Below are positions 34,794 to 48,133 of a stretch of 64,000 bases of DNA, piece by piece. A program made the translations under genes and the position numbers. Location of the stretch: assembly GCF_017348915.1 (NCBI RefSeq), contig NZ_CP071383.1:3472001-3536000 (forward strand). Direction: 5' to 3'. The stretch is from Leclercia pneumoniae. Lineage in GTDB: Bacteria; Pseudomonadota; Gammaproteobacteria; Enterobacterales; Enterobacteriaceae. Every line of letters starts with the position of its first letter. Within the stretch, counting starts at the first letter, position 1. The notes under the pieces were generated by a model. That model had not been told where the DNA came from, did not search any database, and saw only the letters and a list, made by a program, of their open reading frames with translations.

Positions 34794-36527
34794 TTAAATT
34801 GGCCAGATATTGTCGATGATGATCTGCAGGGAGCGGTTGCCACGAAACTCGTTAATATCGAGTTTATAAGCCAACTCCACTTCACGCACGCCGTTGTCCG
34901 GCCAGATAGAGGTGTCAACATTAAAGGCGATACCGTCCAGCAGCGGACCGCCGCCAACAGGCTCGACCATAACTTTCAGGTGGCGTTCGCCGACAATGCG
35001 CTGCTGCAGCAGACGGAAGCGGCCATCGAACAGCGGTTCCGGGAACATCTGCCCCCAGGGCCCTGCATCGCGCAGCATTTGTGCCGTTTCCATGGTCATT
35101 TCGGCTGCCGGAAGTTCTCCGTCCGAGACCACCTCGCCCTGCAGTAACGCGGGATCCAGCCACTCGGTCACCAGCGCGCCAAACAGCTGCTGGAATTCCT
35201 CAAACTTTGCCTCTTCCAGCGACAGGCCCGCCGCCATCGCGTGGCCGCCGAACTTAATCATCAGGTCCGGATGAAGCGTATGGAGTCGCTCCAGAGCATC
35301 GCGCATATGCAGCCCCTGAATGGAGCGGCCGGAGCCCTTCAGCGTGCCATCCCCCGCGGGGGCAAAGGCAATGACAGGACGATGAAAACGCTCTTTGATA
35401 CGCGACGCCAGAATGCCGACGACCCCCTGGTGCCATTCCGGGTGATACATCGCCAGCCCGCCCGGCAGCGTCTCACTGCTGCGCTCCAGTTTCTCGCACA
35501 GATTCAGCGCTTCGGCCTGCATCCCCTGCTCAATCTCTTTGCGGGTCTGGTTCAGCGCATCCAGTTCGTTGGCCAGCATGCGCGCTTCGCCGATGTTATC
35601 GCACAGCAGCAGCGCCACGCCGACGGACATATCATCCAGACGCCCCGCCGCATTCAGCCGCGGCCCCAGAGCAAAGCCCAGATCGCTGGCAGCCAGCTTT
35701 AACGGATCGCGCCCGGAGATCTCCAGCAGCGCTTTAATACCCGGCCGGCATTTGCCCGCACGGATGCGGCCTAACCCCTGCCAGGTGAGAATACGGTTGT
35801 TAGTATCCAGCGGTACCACGTCTGCCACGGTACCCAGCGCCACCAGATCGAGATATTCAGCGAGGTTAGGTACGGCGATGCCGCGAGATTCAAACCAGCC
35901 TTTATCACGCAGCAAGGCGCGCAGGGCCAGCATCAGATAAAACGCCACCCCGACACCCGCCAGCGATTTAGACGGGAAGGCGCAGTCGCGCAGATTTGGG
36001 TTGATGAGCGCTTCTGCCGCCGGGAGCGTATCGCCGGGGAGGTGATGATCGGTGACCAGCACCGGGATCCCAAGTTCATGCGCGCGATCCACGCCGCTAT
36101 GAGAGGAGATCCCATTATCCACGGTCATGATCATTTGCGCGCCGCGCGCGTGGGCTTGATCCACCACTTCCGGGCTCAGGCCGTAACCATCTTCAAAACG
36201 GTTCGGCACCAGGTAGGCCACATTGTCGCAGCCCATCGCCCGCAGGCTCAAGACGCTCAGCGCCGTACTGGTAGCGCCATCGGCGTCAAAATCGCCCACC
36301 ACCATAATGCGAGTGCCTTCACGAAACGCGTTGTAGAGCATTTCAACGGCTTTATCGATACCGCTCAGTTGCTGCCAGGGAAGCATCCCTTTTACGCTGC
36401 GTTCCAGATCGTCAGGTTTTTTTACGCCACGGCTGGCGTACAACCGACGCAACAGGGGCGGCAGATCCGCAGGCAGATCTGCATTTTCATCCACTTCACG
36501 TCGGCGGAGCTGTATCGTTGATTTCAC
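34794..36527 (-). CDS. recJ: Single-stranded-DNA 5'-3' exonuclease RecJ
   Basis: This is a 577-residue DHH-family exonuclease. The phosphoesterase motif GDFDADGATST (around 78-88), a second DNGISSHSG, and VTDHHLPGD are the metal-binding motifs. A C-terminal OB-like domain follows the FGGHAMAAGLSL DHHA1 motif. It acts in RecF recombination and mismatch repair. It starts five bases after the dsbC stop. Confidence 0.97.
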   Translation of the reverse strand: MKSTIQLRRREVDENADLPADLPPLLRRLYASRGVKKPDDLERSVKGMLPWQQLSGIDKAVEMLYNAFREGTRIMVVGDFDADGATSTALSVLSLRAMGCDNVAYLVPNRFEDGYGLSPEVVDQAHARGAQMIMTVDNGISSHSGVDRAHELGIPVLVTDHHLPGDTLPAAEALINPNLRDCAFPSKSLAGVGVAFYLMLALRALLRDKGWFESRGIAVPNLAEYLDLVALGTVADVVPLDTNNRILTWQGLGRIRAGKCRPGIKALLEISGRDPLKLAASDLGFALGPRLNAAGRLDDMSVGVALLLCDNIGEARMLANELDALNQTRKEIEQGMQAEALNLCEKLERSSETLPGGLAMYHPEWHQGVVGILASRIKERFHRPVIAFAPAGDGTLKGSGRSIQGLHMRDALERLHTLHPDLMIKFGGHAMAAGLSLEEAKFEEFQQLFGALVTEWLDPALLQGEVVSDGELPAAEMTMETAQMLRDAGPWGQMFPEPLFDGRFRLLQQRIVGERHLKVMVEPVGGGPLLDGIAFNVDTSIWPDNGVREVELAYKLDINEFRGNRSLQIIIDNIWPI

Positions 36528-36532
36528 GCGAA

Positions 36533-37246
36533 TTATTTACCGCCAAACTGTTTCTGGTGTGCATCAAGGAAGGCTTTCATCTCTTTCGGCCCCTGATAAC
36601 CCGGCACTACATAGCCGTTATTCAGCACAATGGCCGGGGTGCCGGTCACACCGAACTGAACGCCCAGCGCATAGTGATTCGCGATATCGATATCGCAAGA
36701 GGCCGGCTGAATGCCTTTGCCGCTCATGGCGTCATCAAAGGCTTTGTTGCGATCTTTCGCACACCAGATGGCTTTCATATCCTGTTCTGGCTGGCTCTGG
36801 ACGCCCGCGCGCGGGAAGGCCAGATAACGCACGGTGATCCCCAGCGCGTTGTAGTCTTTCATCTCTTCATGCAGCTTGTGGCAGTAGCCGCAGGTGATGT
36901 CGGTGAAGACGGTGATAACATGTTTTTCCTGCGGCGCTTTGTAGATGATCATCTCTTTTTCCAGCGCATTCAGGTTTTTCATCAGCATCTGGTTGGTGAT
37001 ATTCACCGGCTGCGCGCCGCTCACATCGTACAGCGGCCCCTGAAGGAAATGTTTGCCATCTTCGGTGACGTACAGCACGCCGCCGCTGGTCATGACGGTT
37101 TTCATTCCGGCAATGGGCGCAGGCTGAATGTCGCTGCTGGTGACGCCAAGCTTAGCCAGCGACTGTTTAATCGCTGCATCATCTGCATGTGCCAAACCCG
37201 ATAACGAAGCTGCCAGCAGAGTGAACAGCGCTAATGACTTTTTCAT
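36533..37246 (-). CDS. dsbC: Thiol:disulfide interchange protein DsbC
   Basis: This is a 237-residue periplasmic disulfide isomerase. The signal peptide is 1-20 (ending GLAHA). The N-terminal dimerisation domain is followed by a thioredoxin domain with the active CGYC (C119-C122). A second cysteine pair is near IWCAKD and ASCDID. DsbD keeps it reduced. It lies between xerD and recJ as in E. coli. Confidence 0.97.
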   Translation of the reverse strand: MKKSLALFTLLAASLSGLAHADDAAIKQSLAKLGVTSSDIQPAPIAGMKTVMTSGGVLYVTEDGKHFLQGPLYDVSGAQPVNITNQMLMKNLNALEKEMIIYKAPQEKHVITVFTDITCGYCHKLHEEMKDYNALGITVRYLAFPRAGVQSQPEQDMKAIWCAKDRNKAFDDAMSGKGIQPASCDIDIANHYALGVQFGVTGTPAIVLNNGYVVPGYQGPKEMKAFLDAHQKQFGGK

Positions 37247-37271
37247 AATCCTTCCTTAAACAATTCGGCAC

Positions 37272-38168
37272 TCACGCGCGTGGGTGGTGCTGTTGATGTA
37301 GCTGCCGCAAGCGTTCCGTGGCGACGTGCGTATAGATTTGCGTCGTGGAAAGATCGCTATGACCAAGCAACATCTGCACCACGCGCAAATTGGCCCCGTG
37401 GTTTAACAGATGCGTTGCAAAGGCGTGACGCAGAACGTGCGGTGACAGTTTTTCACTGTCGATGCCTGCCAGTGTGGCGTAATGTTTGATGCGATGCCAG
37501 AAGGTTTGCCGCGTCATTTGCTGGGCGCGCTGGCTGGGAAACAGCACATCGTTAGAGACGCCGTTCAGCAGCCAGGGGCGACCGTGCTCCAGCCAGTTTT
37601 CCAGCCAGTACACCGCCTCTTCGCCCAGCGGAACCAGTCGCTCTTTATTCCCTTTACCGATTACCCGCACCACACCCTGACGCAGGCTGATATCGCTCAT
37701 CGTCAGCCCGACCAGTTCAGAGACGCGCAGACCTGTCGCATACAACACTTCAAGCATCGCTTTATCGCGTAACTCCAGCGGCTGGTCAACAACGGGTGCC
37801 TGTAATAATCGCTCAACTTGCGCTTCGCTCAGATCTTTGGGCAGACGTTGGGGCAGCTTAGGCGACGCCAGCGAGGCGCTGGGATCGTCCGGGCGAATTT
37901 TCTCGCGATAAAGATATTGAAACAGCCGACGCACAGCGCTGAGCAGCCGCGCAGAGCTGGTGGCTTTGTATCCCCCCTCAACGCGCTCGGCAAGCAGGGT
38001 CTGCAAATCATCGCTTTGCGCAGTCGCCAGTTCGCGATCGTGATGATGCAGCCACGCCGCCAGCATCGTCAAATCGCGCCGATAAGCACTGAGGGTATTT
38101 TCAGCCAGATTCTTCTCAAGCCAGAGCGCGTCGAGAAATTGTTCGATGAGTGCGAGATCCTTTTCCAC
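37272..38168 (-). CDS. xerD: Tyrosine recombinase XerD
   Basis: This is a 298-residue site-specific recombinase that resolves chromosome dimers at dif with XerC. The SAM-like N-terminal domain precedes the catalytic residues R148, K172, H244, R247, H270 and Y279, all at E. coli positions. It heads the xerD-dsbC-recJ-prfB-lysS series and is divergent from fldB. Confidence 0.97.
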   Translation of the reverse strand: MEKDLALIEQFLDALWLEKNLAENTLSAYRRDLTMLAAWLHHHDRELATAQSDDLQTLLAERVEGGYKATSSARLLSAVRRLFQYLYREKIRPDDPSASLASPKLPQRLPKDLSEAQVERLLQAPVVDQPLELRDKAMLEVLYATGLRVSELVGLTMSDISLRQGVVRVIGKGNKERLVPLGEEAVYWLENWLEHGRPWLLNGVSNDVLFPSQRAQQMTRQTFWHRIKHYATLAGIDSEKLSPHVLRHAFATHLLNHGANLRVVQMLLGHSDLSTTQIYTHVATERLRQLHQQHHPRA

Positions 38169-38270
38169 TTCCGCCCCTTTAGTTCTGCTGTCGGTGCATT
38201 ATGCCTGAAGGCGTATCGTTTCTGGTACACTAGTTCGCAACGTCAAAGCAAGTATTGAGACATTTTAGCG

Positions 38271-38792
38271 ATGAATATTGGTCTGTTTTATGGTTCCAGC
38301 ACCTGCTATACCGAAATGGCTGCTGAGAAAATTCGCGACATTATCGGCCCTGAGCTGGTCACCCTCCATAACCTCAAAGACGATGCGCCGACCCTGATGG
38401 AGCAGTACGACGTGCTGATCCTCGGCATTCCAACCTGGGACTTTGGCGAACTGCAGGAGGACTGGGAAACGGTGTGGGATCAGCTGGACTCCCTGAACCT
38501 GGACGGCAAAATTATTGCGATGTACGGCATGGGCGACCAGCTGGGTTACGGCGAGTGGTTCCTGGATGCGCTGGGCATGCTGCACGATAAACTCGCGCCA
38601 AAAGGGGTGACCTTTATCGGCTACTGGCCGACGGAAGGCTACGAGTTTACCAGTAAGAAACCTATCACCGCAGAAGGGCAGCTGTTTGTCGGTCTGGCCC
38701 TTGATGAAACCAACCAGTACGACCTAAGCGAAGAGCGGCTGCAAAACTGGTGCGAGCAGATCCTCGGCGAAATGGCAGAGCAGTTTAGCTAA
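38271..38792 (+). CDS. fldB: Flavodoxin B
   Basis: This is a 173-residue flavodoxin. The FMN phosphate loop is [12 protein letters not shown] (8-19), and [14 protein letters not shown] and [13 protein letters not shown] are the isoalloxazine loops. It is a cytoplasmic electron carrier and a SoxRS-controlled gene in E. coli. It is convergent with ygfX over four bases. Confidence 0.95.
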   Translation: MNIGLFYGSSTCYTEMAAEKIRDIIGPELVTLHNLKDDAPTLMEQYDVLILGIPTWDFGELQEDWETVWDQLDSLNLDGKIIAMYGMGDQLGYGEWFLDALGMLHDKLAPKGVTFIGYWPTEGYEFTSKKPITAEGQLFVGLALDETNQYDLSEERLQNWCEQILGEMAEQFS

Positions 38793-38796
38793 ATCG

Positions 38797-39213
38797 CTAC
38801 CGTCCTTGCGTCGGCTGTTGCTGAGCAATCATCCGACGCAGGTCTCGCCACTCCCCTTCATCCATGCTATCCGCCGATACCCATAAATGGTGGCAGCGCT
38901 GCTCTTCGCTTGCACGCAGACGCAGCATCATGCCGGCGTTAATCATCCACGGCGAGCCGACGATCTCCCACTCTTTCCCCTGCCAGCGCAGGCGGGAATC
39001 CATAAACAGTTTGATTTCACCCTGACGGGCGTTGATCCGCCGCTGGCTTCTAACGCTGTCAAAGACCACCAACGAGAGAAGTAGCAGCCAGAGCGGGGTA
39101 TAGCTCAGCGGCCATGGCATTAACAGAATGGCGGCCGCAACCAACCCGTGGAGTAAAAGAGACATCCACTGTGAGCGCCACGAGACGCGTAAATCAGATT
39201 GCCACAGGACCAC
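38797..39213 (-). CDS. ygfX: YgfX (CptA), membrane protein partner of SdhE
   Basis: This is a 138-residue inner-membrane protein with two adjacent hydrophobic helices (about 17-52) and a cytoplasmic tail. In E. coli it has been described as the toxin-like partner of YgfY and as an SdhE-interacting protein. It overlaps sdhE by 20 bases, so translation is coupled. Confidence 0.92.
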   Translation of the reverse strand: MVLWQSDLRVSWRSQWMSLLLHGLVAAAILLMPWPLSYTPLWLLLLSLVVFDSVRSQRRINARQGEIKLFMDSRLRWQGKEWEIVGSPWMINAGMMLRLRASEEQRCHHLWVSADSMDEGEWRDLRRMIAQQQPTQGR

Positions 39214-39460
39214 GTTCCCGATTCCGTGTTTGAATTAAAAGCACCATCCGTTGCAGCTCGCTGTCGGCTGGTTCGCCATGATTCATCAGCCAGTTGAATA
39301 AATCTGGATCGTCACACTCCAGCAGGCGGATAAACAGCTGTTTGTCTTCATCGCTCAGGCTGTCGTATTCATGTTCGAAGAACGGCATGATGGAGATGTC
39401 GAGTTCACGCATACCGCGACGGCATGCCCAGTGAATGCGGGCTTTATTATTAATATCCAT
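39194..39460 (-). CDS. sdhE: FAD assembly factor SdhE
   Basis: This is an 88-residue protein required for covalent flavinylation of succinate dehydrogenase and fumarate reductase. The RGMRELD motif (residues 15-21), which contacts the flavoprotein, is present. ATG 39460 gives the exact E. coli length; the frame extends further upstream but without conservation. ygfX follows and overlaps. Confidence 0.95.
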   Translation of the reverse strand: MDINNKARIHWACRRGMRELDISIMPFFEHEYDSLSDEDKQLFIRLLECDDPDLFNWLMNHGEPADSELQRMVLLIQTRNRERGPVAI

Positions 39461-39751
39461 GTCATTTTTCCTGCATAACGTTGGGTTCAGACACTGCTCC
39501 ACGCCAGAGTTTTCCCTGCGTGAGGCAAAATCTAGTGTAACGTGTTTTCTGTCGATTCTTTACTGGAATATTACGCATAGGAAGAGGCTGCGCAGAAAAC
39601 AGAGGCAAAACTGAAGCGGCTCGCACGCTCTTGCGTAACCTTTCGCAGAACGCGTTGAAGGCACGAATAGCCTGTTGAAACCGCTTGCATTGACTACAGT
39701 CTCTTTTACCATTAGGCATCAATAAAGCGTTAAGCAAATCAGGACATCACT

Positions 39752-40732
39752 ATGGCATTTACCCCTTTCTCTCCGCGCCAGCCTGTCGCCTCTGCGCGTC
39801 TGCCGCTGACGCTGATCACCCTCGATGACTGGGCGCTGGTTTCCGTTACCGGCCCGGATAGCGAAAAATATCTGCAGGGCCAGGTGACTGCGGATGTGGG
39901 TCAACTGACGGAGCACCAGCATCTGCTTGCGGCTCACTGCGATGCAAAAGGTAAAATGTGGAGTAACCTGCGCCTGTTCCGTCGCGGCGAGGGCTTTGCT
40001 TTTATCGAGCGCCGCAACCTGCGCGATGCTCAGCTGACTGAGCTAAAAAAATACGCGGTCTTCTCCAAAGTCACTTTTTCGCCGGACGACGAGGTCGTGC
40101 TGCTGGGCGTGGCAGGTTTCCAGGCGCGTGCTGCCCTGACGAATCAGTTTGCAGAGCTGCCGGATGCCAGCAAACCGCTGACCACCGATGGCGTTACGTC
40201 TATTTTGTGGTTTGAACATCCCGCTGAACGCTTCCTGCTGGTCACCGACGTCGCCACGGCCGAGCGCCTGACCGAAGCGCTGCGCGGCGAAGCGCAGCTG
40301 AACGGCAGCCAGCAGTGGCTGGCGTTGAACATTGAAGCCGGTGTGCCCGTCATCGATAGCGCCAACAGTGGGCAATTTATTCCGCAGGCCACGAATTTGC
40401 AGGCGCTGGGCGGCATCAGTTTCAAAAAAGGGTGCTATACCGGCCAGGAGATGGTGGCGCGGGCGAAGTTCCGTGGCGCGAATAAACGTGCGCTCTGGTA
40501 TCTGGCGGGCACCGCCAGCCGCGTTCCGGAAGCCGGCGAAGACCTTGAAATGAAGATGGGTGATAACTGGCGTCGTACCGGTACGGTTCTGGCCGCCGTT
40601 CAGCTTGATGATGGCCGCCTGCTGGTGCAGGTCGTGATGAATAACGATATGGAGCCTGACAGCGTGTTCCGTGTACGTGATGACGCCAACACATTAAGCA
40701 TCGAGCCGCTGCCTTACTCTCTGGAAGAGTAA
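39752..40732 (+). CDS. ygfZ: tRNA-modifying / Fe-S assembly folate-binding protein YgfZ
   Basis: This is a 326-residue protein related to GcvT. The family motif [17 protein letters not shown] (around 228-244) includes the functional Cys in KGCYxGQE. It supports activity of MiaB and other radical Fe-S enzymes and needs folate. It is divergent from sdhE and ends in a bidirectional terminator shared with trhA. Confidence 0.95.
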   Translation: MAFTPFSPRQPVASARLPLTLITLDDWALVSVTGPDSEKYLQGQVTADVGQLTEHQHLLAAHCDAKGKMWSNLRLFRRGEGFAFIERRNLRDAQLTELKKYAVFSKVTFSPDDEVVLLGVAGFQARAALTNQFAELPDASKPLTTDGVTSILWFEHPAERFLLVTDVATAERLTEALRGEAQLNGSQQWLALNIEAGVPVIDSANSGQFIPQATNLQALGGISFKKGCYTGQEMVARAKFRGANKRALWYLAGTASRVPEAGEDLEMKMGDNWRRTGTVLAAVQLDDGRLLVQVVMNNDMEPDSVFRVRDDANTLSIEPLPYSLEE

Positions 40733-40753
40733 TAGCCCTGACAGACGGCGAGT

Positions 40754-40787
40754 AAAAAAAACGGTAACCCGAAGGTTACCGTTTTTT
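40754..40787. terminator. Bidirectional terminator between ygfZ and trhA
   Basis: ACGGTAACC and GGTTACCGT flank a CGAA loop, with A and T runs outside. Confidence 0.92.
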
Positions 40788-40816
40788 GTTATGAGAGCGC
40801 GCGCGCCGCACTGCGG

Positions 40817-41518
<702 letters not shown>

Positions 41519-41640
41519 CTATGCTAACTGAGAATGATTCCAGTGAACACCTGTTAGCTAAAATAAAGTCTGATTTTCAGATAAGTTATATTTTTCATAT
41601 TGTTACATATAAACCTCACCGCACAGCTGTTCACTCTACG

Positions 41641-41952
41641 TTAAAGACATTCAAATTCAATGAGATAAAACTGCGTCTGCCCGGGATAGATGTCGGTGAT
41701 GACCTGCTTTAGCTCAGACAAGGTCATGTTTTCTTGTCGTGCATGTTGTTCATCAAGCGTATCCAGGGTCACGGTCGCGGTGCCGGTCACCTTGATGGTG
41801 CAGAAATAGCCATCATCTTCATAGCGGCCAACGCGCAAAATATCACCTGTTTTAAAATGCGACTCGCTTTTATCGCGAAGGGTAATGGTCTTACGCCCGG
41901 CCAGAATGTCATCCTGAAAGCGTTGAAAAAAAGTGATGTCGTTTGGCTGCAT
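41641..41952 (-). CDS. yqfB: ASCH-domain amidohydrolase YqfB
   Basis: This is a 103-residue ASCH-domain protein. E. coli YqfB hydrolyses N4-acetylcytidine. The conserved K in GRKTITLRD and the E/D residues of the small barrel are present. ATG 41952 gives [12 protein letters not shown], the exact E. coli start. It is followed, divergently, by an RpiR regulator that is not at this place in E. coli. Confidence 0.94.
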   Translation of the reverse strand: MQPNDITFFQRFQDDILAGRKTITLRDKSESHFKTGDILRVGRYEDDGYFCTIKVTGTATVTLDTLDEQHARQENMTLSELKQVITDIYPGQTQFYLIEFECL

Positions 41953-41998
41953 GGTATGATTCCTTAACGATGACGTCTGCGATGAGAGTTTTGCCACA

Positions 41999-42736
41999 GT
42001 GAGTATGTTCACCCACGCCGCGATTGCCAGTCTCAATAATCTGGAGATGATGGTCTACAACTTTGTCATCAAAAACCGCGACAAAGTCATGTATATGACC
42101 ATTCGCGAGCTGGCAGATGCCGCGGGCGTGTCCACGACCACCGTGCTGCGTTTTTGCCGCAAGCTTAACTGTGAAGGTTATTCTGAATTTCGGGTACGCT
42201 TTAAACTCTATTTAGAGCAGAACGAACCTCAACAAGCTAATTTTGGCGCCAGCGAAATTATCAGCTTCTTTAAAGGTGTCAATAACGAAGAGTTTGATGC
42301 CCTGCTCGACGAGGCTGTAGATATTATTTTATCTTCTGAACGAATTATATTTGTCGGCGCGGGCACCTCTGGCTCCCTGGCAAAATATGGCGCACGCTTT
42401 TTCTCAAATATCGGAAAATTTAGCAACCATATCGACGATCCTTATTTCCCCGTGACTAACGATATGGCTAAAAACGCCCTGGCTATTGTCCTCTCTGTCT
42501 CGGGCGAAACCGAAGAGATCCTGCGCTTCGCCAGCCAGTTCAGCCTGCATCACTGCAAGGTACTCTCCATTACCAGTCACGAGCACTCTCGCCTGGCGAA
42601 GCTGGCCGACTTTAATCTCTCCTGGCATGTGCCTCAAACGCGCATCGGCGGCGTCTACGATATTACCACTCAGATCCCGGTGATTTATATTCTGGAATCT
42701 TTAGGCCGTAAACTGGCGAAGAAACTGACAGAATAA
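41999..42736 (+). CDS. MurR/RpiR-family transcriptional regulator
   Basis: This is a 245-residue regulator. The N-terminal HTH_6 domain covers residues 1-75 ([23 protein letters not shown]). A SIS domain that binds a phosphosugar begins near 115 ([20 protein letters not shown]). The GTG at 41999 is better placed relative to GAGAG upstream than the ATG six bases later, so either start is possible. It lies 115 bases before bglA on the same strand and probably regulates it, sensing a phosphorylated sugar (inference). Confidence 0.9.
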   Translation: MSMFTHAAIASLNNLEMMVYNFVIKNRDKVMYMTIRELADAAGVSTTTVLRFCRKLNCEGYSEFRVRFKLYLEQNEPQQANFGASEIISFFKGVNNEEFDALLDEAVDIILSSERIIFVGAGTSGSLAKYGARFFSNIGKFSNHIDDPYFPVTNDMAKNALAIVLSVSGETEEILRFASQFSLHHCKVLSITSHEHSRLAKLADFNLSWHVPQTRIGGVYDITTQIPVIYILESLGRKLAKKLTE

Positions 42737-42833
42737 AACATCCTGTTTTTTTGATGTAACAAATCACATTTAGCGCGAATTGTTATATCGTGACTTTTAA
42801 TTCCCCTTTGTTAGACTCGAAAACAGAACGTAA

Positions 42834-44285
<1,452 letters not shown>

Positions 44286-44302
44286 GCCCCACGGGCACAT
44301 GG

Positions 44303-44323
44303 CCTCTCCCCTGCGGGGAGAGG
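44303..44323 (+). terminator. Hairpin after bglA
   Basis: CCTCTCCCC and GGGGAGAGG form a nine-pair stem with a three-base loop; TTCTATTT follows. Confidence 0.75.
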
Positions 44324-44325
44324 TT

Positions 44326-45069
44326 CTATTTCCCGCCCGCTAATTCAAGAAAACTGCCCGTCACGTACGACGCCTTCTCGCTCAGCAGCCAGACAATCGC
44401 CTGTGCCACCTCTTCCGGCTGCCCACCGCGCTGCATCGGCAACATCGACTTCACCCGATCGACACGGCCCGGCTCACCGCCAGAAGCATGAATATCGGTG
44501 TAAATCAGCCCCGGACGCACGCAGTTCACGCGGATCCCCTGCGCTGCCACTTCCAGCGCTAAGCCGGTGGTCAGCGAATCCACGGCCCCTTTCGACGCGG
44601 CATAATCCACATACTCGCCCGGTGCGCCAAGGCGAGAGGCGGCAGAAGAGACGTTCACAATCGCCCCGCCTTTACCCCCGTGGTTGTGCGCCATGCGTTT
44701 GACCGCCTCACGGCAGCAGAGGAAATAGCCAGTGACGTTGGTCGCCAGCACCCGGTTAATGCGCTCGGCAGAGAGATTCTCAATCGTGCTCTGTTCAAAC
44801 AGAATGCCGGCATTATTGACCAGGGCGGTGAGCGGTTCTCCTTCACGATCGAGACTTTCAAACATTGCCAGCACCTGCGCTTCATCGCTGATATCGGCGC
44901 GCAATGCAAACGCCCTGCCGCCTGCGTCCTGTATGGCATTAATGACCTGCGTTGCGGCGTGGATGTTGTGATGGTAGTTAACCGCCACGGTATAACCTTC
45001 ACGGGCCAGCTGCAGCGCGGTAGCTTTGCCAATCCCCCGGCTGGCGCCGGTAACCAGTGCGATTGCCAT
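44326..45069 (-). CDS. ygfF: Short-chain dehydrogenase YgfF
   Basis: This is a 247-residue SDR oxidoreductase. The cofactor site TGASRGIGKAT (8-18), NNAG, and the catalytic S, Y and K in NVSSAASRLGAPGEYVDYAASKG are all present. It resembles E. coli YgfF, a glucose-dehydrogenase-like protein with unproven substrate. It is convergent with bglA and lies after the gcv terminator. Confidence 0.94.
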   Translation of the reverse strand: MAIALVTGASRGIGKATALQLAREGYTVAVNYHHNIHAATQVINAIQDAGGRAFALRADISDEAQVLAMFESLDREGEPLTALVNNAGILFEQSTIENLSAERINRVLATNVTGYFLCCREAVKRMAHNHGGKGGAIVNVSSAASRLGAPGEYVDYAASKGAVDSLTTGLALEVAAQGIRVNCVRPGLIYTDIHASGGEPGRVDRVKSMLPMQRGGQPEEVAQAIVWLLSEKASYVTGSFLELAGGK

Positions 45070-45081
45070 TGTTCACTCCTT

Positions 45082-45118
45082 AAAAAAAAACCGGGTAGCG
45101 CATGCGCTTACCCGGTTT
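45082..45118 (-). terminator. Terminator of the gcvTHP operon
   Basis: AACCGGGTA-GCG and CGC-TTACCCGGTT form the stem; nine T follow on the minus strand. Confidence 0.92.
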
Positions 45119-45134
45119 GTTAATCAGTGGGGGG

Positions 45135-48008
45135 TTACTGGTATTCGCTCATCGGCACGCAAGAGCAGAACAGATTCCGGTCGCCGTAGACATCGTCCAG
45201 ACGTTTAACCGTCGGCCAGTATTTGTTTGCCACACCCGCCGGGAAGACCGCCAGTTCGCGGGTGTAACCGTGGTTCCACTCCGCCACCAGTTCGTTCTGG
45301 GTATGCGGGGCATTTACCAGTGGGTTATCGGTAAGCGTCCACTCACCCGATTTCACGCGGTCAATCTCACTGCGGATCGCCAGCATCGCATCGATAAAGC
45401 GGTCCAGCTCGACTTTGCTTTCAGACTCGGTTGGCTCAACCATCAGGGTTCCGGCAACCGGGAAGGACATGGTTGGCGCGTGGAAGCCGTAGTCGATCAG
45501 ACGTTTAGCAATATCCAGTTCGCTGATGCCGGTCTCTTCTTTCAGCGGACGGATATCCAGAATGCACTCGTGTGCTACGCGGCCATCACGGCCCGTGTAG
45601 AGCACCGGATAGGCATCTTTCAGACGCGTCGCAATGTAGTTCGCGTTGAGGATGGCGACCTGGCTTGCCTGCTTCAGCCCTTCGGCACCCATCATGCGGA
45701 TATACATCCAGCTGATTGGCAGGATAGAAGCGCTGCCAAACGGTGCCGCAGAGACCGCGCCCTGACGGGTCAGCATGCCTTCGATCTGCACCACGCTATG
45801 GCCCGGAACAAACGGCGCCAGGTGCGCTTTCACGCCAATCGGCCCCATACCTGGTCCGCCGCCACCGTGTGGGATGCAGAAGGTTTTATGCAGGTTCAGG
45901 TGGGAGACGTCCGCGCCGATAAAGCCTGGGGTCGTGATACCCACCTGGGCATTCATGTTGGCGCCATCCAGGTAAACCTGGCCGCCATACTGGTGCACGA
46001 TTTCGCAGACTTCGCGGATAGTCTCTTCGTACACACCGTGAGTGGACGGGTAAGTGACCATGATGCAGGAGAGCTTGTCACCGGTCTGCTCGGCTTTCGC
46101 CCGCAGATCCGCAAGATCAATGTTGCCGTTCTTATCGCAAGCGACCACCACCACTTCCATACCCGCCATCTGAGCAGAGGCTGGGTTGGTGCCGTGCGCG
46201 GAGCTTGGGATCAGGCAGATATCGCGATGCCCTTCGTTGCGGCTTTCATGATAGTGGCGAATCGCCAGCAGGCCCGCGTATTCACCCTGCGCGCCGGAGT
46301 TCGGCTGCATGCAGAGCGCGTCGTAGCCGGTCAGCTTCACCAGCCAGTCAGAGAGCTGGTTGATCATCTGGTGGTAACCTTCCGCCTGATCTGCGGGGCA
46401 GAACGGGTGCAGCTCGGCGAATTCCGGCCAGGTGATCGGGATCATCTCGGCCGCGGCGTTGAGCTTCATGGTGCATGACCCCAGCGGGATCATTGCCTGG
46501 TTCAGCGCCAGATCTTTGCGCTCCAGAGAGTGCATATAACGCATCATCTCCGTTTCGCTGTGGTAACGGTTAAAGACCGGATGGGTCAGGATGTCGTCGT
46601 TACGCAGCATGCTTTCCTGGATGGAGCGGCTATCGTGCGCCACCTCTTTATCCAGCGTGTCGATGTTCAGGCCATGGTCTGCACCCAGCAGGACGTCGAA
46701 CAGCGCTGCAATATCGTCGCGGGTCGTGGTTTCGTTCAGCGTAATACCCACCGCGTTCAGGATGTCGCTGCGCAGGTTAATCTCTGCGGCCTCGGCGCGC
46801 GCCAGCACTGCGGCCTTGTCGGCAACCTCAACACACAGGGTGTCGAAGAAGTGGGCGTGACGCAGCTTTTGCCCTTTTTGCTGCAGACCCGTCGCCAGAA
46901 TATCGGCGAAGCGATGAATGCGGGAAGCAATGCGCTTCAGGCCAACCGGGCCATGGAAGACGGCATACAGGCTGGCGATGTTGGCCAGCAGTACCTGAGA
47001 GGTACAGATATTGGAGTTCGCTTTCTCGCGGCGGATATGCTGCTCGCGCGTCTGCATCGCCATGCGCAGCGCGGTATTACCGGCCGCATCTTTAGAGACG
47101 CCGATAATACGGCCCGGCATGGAGCGTTTGAATTCATCTTTTGCGGCAAAGAAGGCCGCGTGCGGGCCACCGTAGCCCATCGGAACGCCAAAGCGCTGGG
47201 CAGAGCCGAAGACGATGTCCGCCCCCTGTTTACCCGGCGCCGTGAGCAGTACCAGTGACATAAAATCGGCCGCTACGCTGACCACGATTTTACGGGCTTT
47301 CAGCTCAGCAATAAGATCGCTGTAATCGTGGACTTCACCGGTGGTGCCCACCTGCTGCAACAGCACGCCAAAGACATCCTGATGATCCTTCGCCTTTTCG
47401 GCATCATCCACAATGACGTCAAACCCGAAAGTTTCCGCACGGGTACGTACTACGTCCAGAGTTTGCGGATGGATATCGGCCGCGACGAAGAAGCGGTTTG
47501 CGCCCTTCAGTTTGCTGACGCGTTTTGCCATCGCCATGGCTTCGGCAGCGGCGGTGGCTTCATCCAGCAGTGAGGCAGAAGCAATATCCAGCCCCGTCAG
47601 ATCCAGCGTCACCTGCTGGAAGTTCAGCAGCGCTTCCAGACGGCCCTGAGAGACTTCCGGCTGATACGGCGTATAGGCGGTGTACCAGCCCGGATTTTCC
47701 AGCATATTGCGCAGAATAACCGGCGGCAACTGTACCGGGGTGTAGCCCATGCCAATGTAAGACTTAAAGCGCTTGTTAAGGCCGGCAATCGCCTTCAGCT
47801 CCGCCAGCGCGGCAAATTCCGTCGTGGCATCGCCTACCTGCGGCGGTGTGGCAAGCTGGATGTCTTTTGGCACGATCTGGCCGATCAGGGCGTTTAATGA
47901 ATCTGCGCCAACCGTGTTCAGCATCTCCTGCTGTTGCTGAGCATCCGGCCCGATGTGACGTTCAATAAAGGCGCCACGATTTTCAAGCTGGCTTAAAGTC
48001 TGTGTCAT
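45135..48008 (-). CDS. gcvP: Glycine dehydrogenase (decarboxylating), P-protein
   Basis: This is a 957-residue PLP enzyme of the glycine cleavage system. It decarboxylates glycine and transfers the aminomethyl group to lipoyl GcvH. It has two related halves. The PLP lysine lies in [18 protein letters not shown] in the C-terminal half. It is the last gene of gcvT-gcvH-gcvP, separated from gcvH by 125 bases of repeat hairpins. Confidence 0.98.
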   Translation of the reverse strand: MTQTLSQLENRGAFIERHIGPDAQQQQEMLNTVGADSLNALIGQIVPKDIQLATPPQVGDATTEFAALAELKAIAGLNKRFKSYIGMGYTPVQLPPVILRNMLENPGWYTAYTPYQPEVSQGRLEALLNFQQVTLDLTGLDIASASLLDEATAAAEAMAMAKRVSKLKGANRFFVAADIHPQTLDVVRTRAETFGFDVIVDDAEKAKDHQDVFGVLLQQVGTTGEVHDYSDLIAELKARKIVVSVAADFMSLVLLTAPGKQGADIVFGSAQRFGVPMGYGGPHAAFFAAKDEFKRSMPGRIIGVSKDAAGNTALRMAMQTREQHIRREKANSNICTSQVLLANIASLYAVFHGPVGLKRIASRIHRFADILATGLQQKGQKLRHAHFFDTLCVEVADKAAVLARAEAAEINLRSDILNAVGITLNETTTRDDIAALFDVLLGADHGLNIDTLDKEVAHDSRSIQESMLRNDDILTHPVFNRYHSETEMMRYMHSLERKDLALNQAMIPLGSCTMKLNAAAEMIPITWPEFAELHPFCPADQAEGYHQMINQLSDWLVKLTGYDALCMQPNSGAQGEYAGLLAIRHYHESRNEGHRDICLIPSSAHGTNPASAQMAGMEVVVVACDKNGNIDLADLRAKAEQTGDKLSCIMVTYPSTHGVYEETIREVCEIVHQYGGQVYLDGANMNAQVGITTPGFIGADVSHLNLHKTFCIPHGGGGPGMGPIGVKAHLAPFVPGHSVVQIEGMLTRQGAVSAAPFGSASILPISWMYIRMMGAEGLKQASQVAILNANYIATRLKDAYPVLYTGRDGRVAHECILDIRPLKEETGISELDIAKRLIDYGFHAPTMSFPVAGTLMVEPTESESKVELDRFIDAMLAIRSEIDRVKSGEWTLTDNPLVNAPHTQNELVAEWNHGYTRELAVFPAGVANKYWPTVKRLDDVYGDRNLFCSCVPMSEYQ

Positions 48009-48047
48009 GAGCGATGGTTCCTGAAACGTGCAGTGAATGTGTATTCT

Positions 48048-48126
48048 CCCTCTCCCTGAGGGAGAGGGCTGGGGTGAGGGTGTCGTCTGTTCCCCTCACC
48101 CTACCCTCTCCCCAAAGGGAAGAGGG
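48048..48126. repeat. REP-like composite of hairpins between gcvH and gcvP
   Basis: Three nested hairpins occur in about 80 bases. CCCTCTCCC pairs with GGGAGAGGG (48048-48068), GGGTGAGGG with CCCTCACCC (48072-48101), and CCCTCT with AGAGGG arms at 48104-48126. The CCCTCTCC/GGAGAGGG unit recurs in other intergenic spots of this window. Repeats of this kind may stabilise upstream mRNA or set gcvH above gcvP. Confidence 0.75.
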
Positions 48127-48133
48127 AAAAGGC

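Noticed and set aside
39462..39737. A 91-codon minus-strand frame upstream of sdhE
   Set aside because: It covers the divergent sdhE/ygfZ promoter region and has no conservation or ribosome binding site.
45102..46478. A 458-codon plus-strand open frame opposite gcvP
   Set aside because: It lies fully within conserved gcvP, has shadow-like composition and no ribosome binding site.
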